From an uncultured Myxococcales bacterium (lineage in GTDB: Bacteria > Myxococcota_A > Polyangia > Palsa-1104 > JAEUJZ01): a stretch of 51,434 nucleotides of DNA. Numbering within the stretch: position 1 is the stretch's first letter; each line of letters starts with the position of its first letter. The notes under the pieces were generated by a model. It did not search any database. It had not been told where the DNA came from and saw only the letters and a list, made by a program, of their open reading frames with translations. This document shows, piece after piece, positions 8,744 to 16,355 of this stretch. Made by a program: the position numbers and the translations under genes. The stretch spans positions 1-51,434 of the forward strand of contig CALMML010000379.1 of assembly GCA_937868485.1 (NCBI GenBank), in the 5' to 3' direction.

Positions 8744-10240
8744 ATGTTAGGGAATACGCCGGCATTTTTGGACAACGAGGAAGGGCTCCGCGCTTCCCAT
8801 GGAGAAGAGTTTCCTGCGCTGATGGAGCCAGATCCGGTTGCGGACTCGACGGAAAGAGCGCGCAGAGGACTGGAAGAAGCGATCTCCGCACTAGAGGATC
8901 TGGTCGGCGTTGCGAGCGGACAAAAGAAGCTTTTGCGTACGTACCTAAAGGAACTCCATACGGTCTATCAAGGCTTGGGAGGAGGCGATTCCTCTCCGCA
9001 GCGGTATGCACAGCTTGCGCGATCGCTGCGTGATCGACGCTTGGCGCTCCGCATGAGCTTGGAAGCGCTGGGAAAGCGGATCGGAGTGTCTGCGAGCACG
9101 CTCAAACAGATTGAGCGCGGCGTGCGTCCACCGAGTCGAAAGACGCTCCTTCTGTTGCAAAATGCGGTCGAGCTAGAGCTGAACCTGGAAGGATTCCTTT
9201 CGCAGCCTGCGAGCAGTCCTTCTGGTGGTTCCTCGCTCAACTGTTACATCGCGCCCGGATATGAGCCGGTCAAGATGGTGATGGAATTGTCCGATACGCT
9301 CAACGGTCCGGGCGGATATCTGGAACAGACCAGCGCGTATTTGGAACATCAGAGCGCACTTCAGTATCTGCGGATGGCCAACGATCCGAACTATGTGTCG
9401 GCGTTTCGAGCGGGTTACTCTCTCGACAAAGTCGCGGAAGTGGTCTGCGATCAGTCACGCGGAACCGGCATTGAGATGATCGCGCTCGGCGCTGGCGATG
9501 CGCGCGAAGAAGTACGGCTCGTGCAAAACATTGTGGCGCGGATGGAGATTCCTGATCTGCGCTTGTATCTGCTGGACATCAGTCAGCCGCTGCTTTCGGA
9601 AGGGTTTAAGCATGCCGCAGATGTGCTGTGTAACCAGCGCGGTGTGTCCTACTTTGCGATGCAAGCGAACTTCCATCACATGGATCGCTATCCGCAGCTA
9701 CACTACACGCCAGAGCGATCTCACCGACGGCGATTGGTTACGATGCTGGGTCGTACGATCGGCAACCTAGACAACGAGCAGAAGTTTTTTAAGTACAACT
9801 TGATCGGCTGTCATCCCGGTGACTTCTTGGTGATGGACTTTCAGCTGGCCTACGCAAGTGCATCGGATCCAGATGCGGTGCGGCGCTGCGATCCGTTGCT
9901 GCGTGATGAAAAGCCGCGTGGACACAAAGCGCGAGAGGAGTGGTTGGGGAGTGCGATTTGGCGTCACTGTCGCGATGTGACAGACGTGAAGTTTCACTAT
10001 GATCTGCTGACCAACGGCGGCGCGCCAGGAAGCTACAGCATTGAGATGGTCGCGACGGTGATGGGCCGAAACAGAGAGCCTCGTCGCTTCTCGTTGTTCC
10101 GGTTCCGGCGCTACGATTCCAGCATGCTGGCGGACTGTCTGGGCAAGCTTGGCTGGGAACTGGTGGATCAGAATCCACGCGCATTCCCAACCGGAGGCGG
10201 TGACAACCTGATGATCTTCCGCAAGAGCCACAACAAGTAG
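8744..10240 (+). CDS. XRE-type HTH fused to EgtD-like histidine-specific methyltransferase
   Basis: 498 aa from the ATG at 8744, preceded by AGGA. The open frame extends upstream to 8531, but that part is not protein-like. Residues about 93-150 form a helix-turn-helix of the XRE/Cro type (MSLEALGKRIGVSASTLKQI). Residues about 185-498 match the SAM-dependent histidine-specific methyltransferase family typified by EgtD of ergothioneine synthesis, with SAM motif ALGAGDAREE near 247 and the characteristic GRTIGNLDNEQ. EgtD normally has no DNA-binding domain, and no egtB or other ergothioneine gene is nearby. The protein may be a regulator that senses or modifies a small molecule, or a moonlighting enzyme. 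The domain calls are good; the substrate is unknown. Confidence 0.8.
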   Translation: MLGNTPAFLDNEEGLRASHGEEFPALMEPDPVADSTERARRGLEEAISALEDLVGVASGQKKLLRTYLKELHTVYQGLGGGDSSPQRYAQLARSLRDRRLALRMSLEALGKRIGVSASTLKQIERGVRPPSRKTLLLLQNAVELELNLEGFLSQPASSPSGGSSLNCYIAPGYEPVKMVMELSDTLNGPGGYLEQTSAYLEHQSALQYLRMANDPNYVSAFRAGYSLDKVAEVVCDQSRGTGIEMIALGAGDAREEVRLVQNIVARMEIPDLRLYLLDISQPLLSEGFKHAADVLCNQRGVSYFAMQANFHHMDRYPQLHYTPERSHRRRLVTMLGRTIGNLDNEQKFFKYNLIGCHPGDFLVMDFQLAYASASDPDAVRRCDPLLRDEKPRGHKAREEWLGSAIWRHCRDVTDVKFHYDLLTNGGAPGSYSIEMVATVMGRNREPRRFSLFRFRRYDSSMLADCLGKLGWELVDQNPRAFPTGGGDNLMIFRKSHNK

Positions 10241-10260
10241 CGAGCTTGCGACTTCTCTGC

Positions 10261-11079
10261 TTAGGAACGCTTGGCCATCAGCCGATCAAACGCTCCGAGC
10301 ATCGTCTGAAAACCACCTGGCAGTGCGCGCTTCACTCGCCACAGCCAGCGTGCGTCGGCCATCGGAACACAGTACAGCTCTCCGTGTTCTACGGATCGCA
10401 GCGCCGCCTTCACCACGACTTCGACCGCGATTCCGCGCGCGACCATCTTTTCAGCCATCCGCCGCGTGCGGTCATCGGTAAACAGTCCGCCGACCGCGAT
10501 GTTGGTGCGGAAGAACGTCGGACAGAGCACCGTGACATCGACGCCGCTGCCGCGTAGCTCTGCCGCCATCGTCTCACTGAGCGACACCACACCCGCTTTG
10601 GCGACGTTGTAGGGAGCCATCCGTCCGGCTGAAAGGAGTCCCGCTGCGGACGCGACGTTGAGGATCGCGCCTCGGCTCTGTCTGCGCAGGATCGGCGCAA
10701 AGACGTGACAGCCATAGATCACGCCCCACAGATCGATGTCGAGGGTCTTTTGCCAGTCGCTGATCGGAACTTCACCGACCAGACCGCCGCAGCTGATGCC
10801 CGCGTTGTTGACGACCAGATCGATCGTCTCACCGTGGGCCGCTTTGGCCGTCTCTTCCACATCGGACAGCTTCGAGACATCACAGCGCAGCGTCTTGGGC
10901 TCGGCTCCGCCCGCGCCGCGTATCAACGTGACGGTTTCCTCTAGTCCGCTCATGTTGATGTCCGACAGGATGAGTCGTCCACCGCGTCGGGCCAGCTCGA
11001 CGGCCAGCGCACGGCCAAAGCCGCTGCCAGCGCCGGTGATGATGCTCAGAGAGTTCGGTCCAATCTTGCGGGCAGGCAT
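10261..11079 (-). CDS. Short-chain dehydrogenase/reductase (SDR)
   Basis: Classical NAD(P)-dependent SDR, 272 aa. The nucleotide-binding motif is TGAGSGFG at residues 15-22, NNAG follows further in, and the catalytic pair is Tyr157 and Lys161 in YNVAK with the Ser in the preceding VASAAG segment. I chose the ATG at 11079 because AAGGAG lies just upstream; the frame extends to 11112 without a ribosome site. The C-terminal extension is typical of SDRs acting on lipophilic substrates, but the substrate cannot be read from sequence. The gene diverges from a TetR regulator with a perfect inverted repeat in between, so repression by that regulator is likely. Confidence 0.88.
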   Translation of the reverse strand: MPARKIGPNSLSIITGAGSGFGRALAVELARRGGRLILSDINMSGLEETVTLIRGAGGAEPKTLRCDVSKLSDVEETAKAAHGETIDLVVNNAGISCGGLVGEVPISDWQKTLDIDLWGVIYGCHVFAPILRRQSRGAILNVASAAGLLSAGRMAPYNVAKAGVVSLSETMAAELRGSGVDVTVLCPTFFRTNIAVGGLFTDDRTRRMAEKMVARGIAVEVVVKAALRSVEHGELYCVPMADARWLWRVKRALPGGFQTMLGAFDRLMAKRS

Positions 11080-11119
11080 GTATGCTCCTTCGCCAATCCT
11101 TTGGCTCATCACGGTAGTT

Positions 11120-11144
11120 GTCTATTGAATCCTGGTCAATAGAC
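11120..11144. promoter_or_regulatory. Inverted-repeat operator, probable TetR site
   Basis: GTCTATTGA, 7-bp spacer, then TCAATAGAC: a perfect 9-bp inverted repeat in the 79-bp gap between the divergent SDR and TetR genes. It ends 14 bp before the TetR start codon. Position and symmetry are typical of a TetR operator controlling both genes. The repeat is seen directly; the binding protein is inferred. Confidence 0.75.
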
Positions 11145-11158
11145 GCTATCCTCACACG

Positions 11159-11815
11159 ATGGATCGGCGTGTTTCTCCTCGGACAGTGACGCAAAAGGCA
11201 CGGACGCAGCGACTGCGGACCGATCCGGGGGACAAGCCACCGCGTGCGCGGCTCTTGGTTGACGAGCGACGGGCTCAGCTTCTGGCGCTGGGGCTGTCGC
11301 TGTTCGGTGCGCGCTCGTATGACGAAGTGTCGATCGATGAGCTGGCGCGGGCCGCTGGCGTGTCGAAGGGCTTGCTCTATCACTACTTTCCGACCAAGCG
11401 TGACTTGTATACGGCGGCGCTTCGGCATGCCGCGCAGCAGCTACTCGAAGAGACGCTGCCGCCGCCCGACATGTTGCCGGAAGATCGCGCGCGTCGAGGC
11501 ATCGAGACGTATCTGTCCTTTGCCGAGCGTCACGGTCCAGCCTACGTGGCGCTGATGCGAGGTGGACTGGGCGCGGACAGCGAGATCGTGAACATCTTGG
11601 AAGAAACGCGCGCGACGATTGCCCAGCGAATCCTCGATGCGCTGCCGATCGGTCCGACGCCGATTGTGCGTGCGGCGGTGCGCGGCTGGATTGGCTTTGT
11701 GGAAGCAACGGCGCTGGATTGGTTGGCGCATCAGCAGGTCGAGCGCGGTCGACTGGTGACGCTGCTGACGGGTCTGCTCGTGGATGTCGTCGGTCGCGCG
11801 GCGATCACGATCTGA
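11159..11815 (+). CDS. TetR/AcrR family transcriptional regulator
   Basis: 218 aa. After a basic leader of about 30 residues comes the TetR helix-turn-helix: VSIDELARAAGVSKG followed by LLYHYFPTKRDLYTAAL. The C-terminal helical domain (about 100-210) would bind the inducer and dimerise. The gene is divergent from the SDR and starts 14 bp after the inverted repeat at 11120-11144, which it probably binds to repress itself and the SDR. No clear Shine-Dalgarno precedes the ATG, so translation may begin slightly downstream or be leaderless. Confidence 0.9.
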   Translation: MDRRVSPRTVTQKARTQRLRTDPGDKPPRARLLVDERRAQLLALGLSLFGARSYDEVSIDELARAAGVSKGLLYHYFPTKRDLYTAALRHAAQQLLEETLPPPDMLPEDRARRGIETYLSFAERHGPAYVALMRGGLGADSEIVNILEETRATIAQRILDALPIGPTPIVRAAVRGWIGFVEATALDWLAHQQVERGRLVTLLTGLLVDVVGRAAITI

Positions 11816-11842
11816 TCGACGTGGTCTGGCTTGGGGCCGCTG

Positions 11843-12304
11843 TCAGTAGCGCGGCTGCACTTGCCCTGCGGTCAGCAGGTAACGACCGGCGGACAGCTGC
11901 ACCACATCGAACAGCCCAGCGTGCAGACATGCGGCGGTGAGCTGCTGTCGGGGAAGCTGCCCCGGACGACTACACAGGATCACCATGCCACCGCTGCGCA
12001 CACACGCTGCCTTGGCATCCAGTCCATCGAGCGTGCGCTCATCGCGAAGGAGCAGACACAGCGCATCGGCGCCTTGGCTCGTCGCAGCTTCTTCGACCAC
12101 CACCACGCAGCCAGCGGATCGGATCGGCTTGCTCAGCTTTTCATCGGGCGTCAGCACGCGCAGGGGCCACAGCTGGCCTTGACCATCGGCGAAGCGCAGC
12201 GACAGAAGCAGCTTGGACAGCCCGCTGGCAAACGCGCCGGGACGCAGCCGCTGCCACAGACCAAGGATTCCACCTCTGTCGGAGGTGTGCAGGGACTCGA
12301 ACAT
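11843..12304 (-). CDS. Hypothetical protein
   Basis: 153 aa, not recognised. It begins MFESLHTSDRGG and alternates charged and hydrophobic segments (LLLSLRFADGQG, GCVVVVEEA, GGMVILCSRP), consistent with a small soluble alpha/beta protein. I prefer it over the overlapping plus-strand frame because it follows the TauE/SafE gene by 22 bp on the same strand, has balanced composition and ends normally. It is probably the last gene of the ligase-permease operon. No membrane segments or signal peptide. Confidence 0.55.
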   Translation of the reverse strand: MFESLHTSDRGGILGLWQRLRPGAFASGLSKLLLSLRFADGQGQLWPLRVLTPDEKLSKPIRSAGCVVVVEEAATSQGADALCLLLRDERTLDGLDAKAACVRSGGMVILCSRPGQLPRQQLTAACLHAGLFDVVQLSAGRYLLTAGQVQPRY

Positions 12305-12326
12305 GTGGGCGGACTTATAGCAGATC

Positions 12327-13103
12327 TCAGACGGTCAGCGCGCGAACGAAGAACCACGCACACAGCGTGAGCCCCAGCACGACGACCAGCCGCCGCAGCC
12401 GCTGCGGATCGAGTCGCAGCATCACCCGCGCGGTGACATAGCCGCCCACGACCGAGCCCGCCGACAGCCACAGCGCATCGACGACGTGGACCAGCCCTTG
12501 GCTGAGCAGCACCGCCGACGCCACCAAGTTGATGAGCAGCCCGAGCCAGGCCTTCACCGCGTTGTGCGCGTGAATGTCTCCTGCGACGAACAAGCCGAAC
12601 AGTGCCAGCATCAAGATGCCCATGCCCGCGCCGAAGTAGCCGCCGTAGACCGCGATCAAAAACTGCAGCAGCATGCCAGCCCACATCGGGACATGGCGAC
12701 CTTGCTGACCCAGCCGCTTGAGCGCAGGCTGAAACGCGAGCAGCAGCGTCGAACCCAAGATGAGCGGCGGCACCGCCCAGCGAAACACGCGCTCTCCGCC
12801 GATGAGCAGCAAGGCCGCGCCCAGCGCTGCGCCGACAATCGTTGGAATCAGCAGCCGTGGCAGCGCCGACTGAGCGGCTCGCAGCGGTCCAAGCAGTCCG
12901 AGCGCACTACCCAGGCTTCCCGGCCACAGCGCCGCTGAGTTGGTCGAGTTGGCGACGAGCGGCGGCACACCCAGCGCAATCAGCGTCGGAAAGGTGACCA
13001 GGGAACCGCCTCCGCCGACGGCATTGAGCCCGGACGCAATCGCTCCAGCTCCAAACAGAATCAGACCACGCCACAGCGGAGCGCTTGCAAGGTCGATTGG
13101 CAT
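12327..13103 (-). CDS. TauE/SafE family anion permease
   Basis: 258 aa, very hydrophobic, with about eight predicted membrane helices. The first helix carries the family pattern SGLNAVGGGGSLVTFPTLI, followed by a later glycine-rich repeat GGYFGAGMGILML typical of TauE/SafE transporters. Members move sulphite, sulphonates or organic anions across the inner membrane. It starts 7 bp after the stop of the benzoate-CoA-ligase-like gene. Import of an organic acid that the ligase then activates is therefore a reasonable inference, but the direction of transport and the substrate are not determined. Confidence 0.88.
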   Translation of the reverse strand: MPIDLASAPLWRGLILFGAGAIASGLNAVGGGGSLVTFPTLIALGVPPLVANSTNSAALWPGSLGSALGLLGPLRAAQSALPRLLIPTIVGAALGAALLLIGGERVFRWAVPPLILGSTLLLAFQPALKRLGQQGRHVPMWAGMLLQFLIAVYGGYFGAGMGILMLALFGLFVAGDIHAHNAVKAWLGLLINLVASAVLLSQGLVHVVDALWLSAGSVVGGYVTARVMLRLDPQRLRRLVVVLGLTLCAWFFVRALTV

Positions 13104-13110
13104 TCGGAGA

Positions 13111-14700
13111 TCAGCTTATCCGACGCAAGACGCGACGCAGGATCTTGCCTCGATCGGAGCGCGGCAGCTCGGGCACAAACTCGACGCGGCTTGGGGCTTT
13201 GTAGTGGGCCAGCTGCTCTCGACAGAAGGTGATGAGCGCTTCGGCCAAGCTGTCATCGGCGCTGTGTCCGCTGCGCACGACGACGTAGGCCAGCGCGCGA
13301 ACCAGGCCGTTTTGGTTTTCTTCTCCGACGACTGCGCACTCGACGACGGCGGGATGGCCGGTCAGCACGTTTTCGACTTCCAGTGGTGACACGAAGATGC
13401 CGCCCACCTTGAGCAGATCGTCGGCGCGACCGTCGTAATAGAAGAAGCCTTCTGCGTCGCGATGGAACAGATCGCCGGACACCACCCAGTCGCCGCGCAG
13501 CGTCGCTTTGCTCTGCTCGTGGGCTTGGAAATAACAGAGCGCCGCCGAGTCGCCACCCACCCACAGCGTGCCGATTTCGCCCGGTTCAGCATCTACACCG
13601 TCGGGACGAACCACTCGCGCGCGGTAGCCCGGCACCAGCGATCCGAGCGATCCGGGCCGCACCTGACCGGGCCGATTCGAGATGTAGATGTGGAACAGCT
13701 CCGCCGAGCCAATGCCGTCGAGAATGTCTACGCCGTAGTTGCGACGGAAGCGCTCGCCCAGCTCTGGCGGAAGCGCTTCACCTGCCGAGGTAATGATGCG
13801 CAGCGACGACAAATCCGCCTCGGGATCGTGATCGAGCATCCGCTGAAGCGAGGTCGGCACCGACGCAAGCACCGTGACCCTGTGACGCTGGATGCGCGAA
13901 AACAGTGTCTCGGGGGTCGGGCGGCCTCGGAACAGTACGCAAGTCGCACCGACCGCGAACGGAAACATCAGGTTTGTACCCGTCGCATAGCCAAAATACA
14001 GCCGAGACACCGACGTCGTCCGATCCGCCTGCGTGATCCCGAGCACCTGCTTGGCATAGCACTCGGTGTTAAACGGAAAGTCGTGGTGAAAGTGAACCGC
14101 TGCCTTGGGCTTTCCCGTCGATCCACTCGTAAACAGCCAGACCGATGGATCGTCTTTGCTGGTCGGATAGGTTCCTCGACGCGGCGCTTGGCGAACCAAG
14201 TCCCACGGAATCACCGAGATCGCGCTCGGGATCTGGCTGGATCCGAGCAGCCCGATGTCGTAATCCCCGACGATGAGCAGCGCTTTTAAGCAGTCACACT
14301 CCGCAAGCAGCGGGGCAATGCGCAGCGCCAGATCGGCATCGACAATCAGCGCCCGGCAGCGGGTGTAGCGCAGGTAGTACAGGTAGTCATCCGTCGGTAG
14401 CTCGGGATTGACCATCGCCACCACGCCGCCCGCTTTGAGGATGCCGAAGAAGCTCTCGATGAACTCGACGCAGTCGGGCAGGCCGATCAAGCAGCGATCT
14501 TCGGGTCGAATGTCGGCTTGCCACAGCGCGCCGCAGACCTGCTCGGAGCGCTCGACGATTTGGCCGTAGGTGTAGCTGCCGTGGTCGTCGATGACAGCCG
14601 TCTTGTCGGTCAGACCTTCCCGAATCCGCTGGTCGAGGAAGTAGTCGGCCATGTTGAAAGTCTCGGGAAAAGTCGGAACCGAAGCCGAACCGAAGCTCAT
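13111..14700 (-). CDS. Benzoate-CoA-ligase-family acyl-CoA synthetase
   Basis: 529 aa, adenylate-forming enzyme that activates a carboxylate to acyl-AMP and then acyl-CoA. The phosphate loop is LFTSGSTGKPKAA. DGIGSAELFHIY is the A5-like motif that in benzoate-CoA ligases lines the acyl pocket, GDLFHRD and DDLLKVGG follow, and the C-terminal catalytic Lys519 lies in DRGKILRR. Length and motifs fit benzoate/aryl-CoA ligases better than long-chain fatty-acid ligases. It heads a minus-strand operon with a TauE/SafE permease and a hypothetical gene. The ATG at 14700 lacks a strong ribosome site, so the start is uncertain; Met17 is an alternative. Confidence 0.85.
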   Translation of the reverse strand: MSFGSASVPTFPETFNMADYFLDQRIREGLTDKTAVIDDHGSYTYGQIVERSEQVCGALWQADIRPEDRCLIGLPDCVEFIESFFGILKAGGVVAMVNPELPTDDYLYYLRYTRCRALIVDADLALRIAPLLAECDCLKALLIVGDYDIGLLGSSQIPSAISVIPWDLVRQAPRRGTYPTSKDDPSVWLFTSGSTGKPKAAVHFHHDFPFNTECYAKQVLGITQADRTTSVSRLYFGYATGTNLMFPFAVGATCVLFRGRPTPETLFSRIQRHRVTVLASVPTSLQRMLDHDPEADLSSLRIITSAGEALPPELGERFRRNYGVDILDGIGSAELFHIYISNRPGQVRPGSLGSLVPGYRARVVRPDGVDAEPGEIGTLWVGGDSAALCYFQAHEQSKATLRGDWVVSGDLFHRDAEGFFYYDGRADDLLKVGGIFVSPLEVENVLTGHPAVVECAVVGEENQNGLVRALAYVVVRSGHSADDSLAEALITFCREQLAHYKAPSRVEFVPELPRSDRGKILRRVLRRIS

Positions 14701-14839
14701 GCGCGGAGCATACCAAACGGCGCATTCCCTTTCGGTACAAGTGGGTAGGTGTCCGTATTCGCTCGCGGGGTTTTCGTCGGCAGGAAGGGCTGTTACGATG
14801 ACAACGTGTGACCACGTTCGGTCACTGGGGGGACGTTCT

Positions 14840-16342
14840 ATGGGAAGAGCCGGATCCGCATTGCTCAGCCTTGCGGCGTTGTGTGCACTGTCATCAAACG
14901 CGCTGGCACTGGTGACGCAGCCAAACGGGACAGCGGTGCCGATCGACTCGATGAACGGCGAGACGCAGATCTACACCATGCTCAAGAACCGTGAGCCCGG
15001 TGTGGACTGGCAGAAGGACTCGAACACCACGCCGGACGTGTTTTCGCCGCTGTGCGGGTTTACCGCGGAGCTGGTGCTTCGTCAGACAGGATCGAGCCTG
15101 GCTGTTGGCTGGTACAACATCGACCCGGCGCGTACCGCTGCACCGACCACTGCGGAGATCTATCAGGTCATTGCCGCTGGCTCGCCCGTCGGAACCAAGA
15201 TCACCGGAGCCAGCATCCGAGGCGACTCCCGCTACAAAGGCGGCCTGATTGGGTTCGCGCTCATCGGCAGCGGCGGCTTCACCAGCAAGTTCACCGAAAA
15301 GAAGTGGAACACGGTCTGTACCTCGTGCGCGACGGTCGGTCCGTGGATTCACTCGGTCACGTACATCTCGAAAAGCACCTCGAACGCCTTCTACGTTGGC
15401 TTTGAAGACGGCAACTCGACGGCCAACAGCTTCGGCAACGACGGTGACTACAACGACTATGTGTTCTTTTTCACCGGCCTGACCTGCCAAGGTGGTGGTC
15501 AGTCGTGCGACATCCCCACCAACGTCGGCGCGTGTCGAAACGGCGTCACCGAGTGCCTTGGCACCGGCGGTACGAGCTGCAAAGCGCTGGTGTCCCCCGG
15601 CCAGAACGCTGAAAAGTGCGATGGCGTCGACAACGACTGCAACGGCCAAGTCGACGAAAACGCGACGTGTCCGGTCGGTCAGCTCTGCTCGCGGGGTCGC
15701 TGCGCCGATCCGTGTGGAAGCGAAGCGCTGTGCCCGGTCGGTCAGAGCTGCGAGCTGGGTCGCTGTGTCGATACCGCGTGCGTCGGCAAGACCTGCGCGG
15801 CCAATCAAGTCTGTCGCGGTGGTAGCTGCGTCAGCCCCTGCGAAGGCATCGTCTGTCCGGGATCGACGGTCTGCTCGGGCGGCATCTGCATCGATCCCTG
15901 CGCCAGCGTGATCTGTCCGTCGGGTCAGGTCTGTCAAAACGGCGCGTGCATCACCACCTGCGACTGCGCTCCGTGCAGCACCGGCTATTCGTGCCAGGCG
16001 GCGAGCGGCAAGTGCGTGACAACCGGCTGCGAGTCCATTAGCTGCGGCACTGGCGATGTCTGTCGCTCGGGCTCTTGCGTTCCGGCTTGCACGGGCGCGG
16101 TCTGCCCAAGTGGTCAGGCCTGCTCATCGGGTCTGTGCAAGGATCTTCCCCCGGACACCAGCGGCGGCGGCGGTGGCGAAATCCCAACCGATCCTGAGGT
16201 CATCCAAGGCGGCGCCATCGACACGGGCTGCGGCTGCCGAATCACGCCAAGCCCGGATCGTCAGAGTGCGCTCGCGCTGTTGGCTGCGGTGTCGCTGCTG
16301 GGTCTAGCTTCTCGTCGACGAATCTTCGTTCGCCGTCGCTAA
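14840..16342 (+). CDS. Secreted cysteine-rich protein with MopE-like motif and MYXO-CTERM-like tail
   Basis: 500 aa. I chose the ATG at 14840 because GGGGGGA lies 7 bp upstream and it starts a clear signal peptide (cleavage near LSSNALA). A DUF4114-like domain ends with GDYNDYVF near residue 202. CDGVDNDCNG (about 260-269) is the MopE-type putative metal-binding motif. Then come about eight short cysteine repeats of the form CxxGxxCxxGxC, linked by CVDTAC-, CVSPC- and CIDPC-like joints. The tail has a Gly-rich linker, GCGC near 463, one hydrophobic helix and an Arg cluster (SRRRIFVRRR), matching the MYXO-CTERM sorting signal. Probably processed and displayed on, or released from, the outer membrane. 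Function unknown. Confidence 0.85.
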   Translation: MGRAGSALLSLAALCALSSNALALVTQPNGTAVPIDSMNGETQIYTMLKNREPGVDWQKDSNTTPDVFSPLCGFTAELVLRQTGSSLAVGWYNIDPARTAAPTTAEIYQVIAAGSPVGTKITGASIRGDSRYKGGLIGFALIGSGGFTSKFTEKKWNTVCTSCATVGPWIHSVTYISKSTSNAFYVGFEDGNSTANSFGNDGDYNDYVFFFTGLTCQGGGQSCDIPTNVGACRNGVTECLGTGGTSCKALVSPGQNAEKCDGVDNDCNGQVDENATCPVGQLCSRGRCADPCGSEALCPVGQSCELGRCVDTACVGKTCAANQVCRGGSCVSPCEGIVCPGSTVCSGGICIDPCASVICPSGQVCQNGACITTCDCAPCSTGYSCQAASGKCVTTGCESISCGTGDVCRSGSCVPACTGAVCPSGQACSSGLCKDLPPDTSGGGGGEIPTDPEVIQGGAIDTGCGCRITPSPDRQSALALLAAVSLLGLASRRRIFVRRR

Positions 16343-16355
16343 AGCGGAAAGGTCT

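Noticed and set aside
11831-12370. A 179-codon plus-strand frame after the TetR gene
   Set aside because: Overlaps the minus-strand hypothetical, which has better composition and operon context; the plus frame is His/Gln/Arg-rich.
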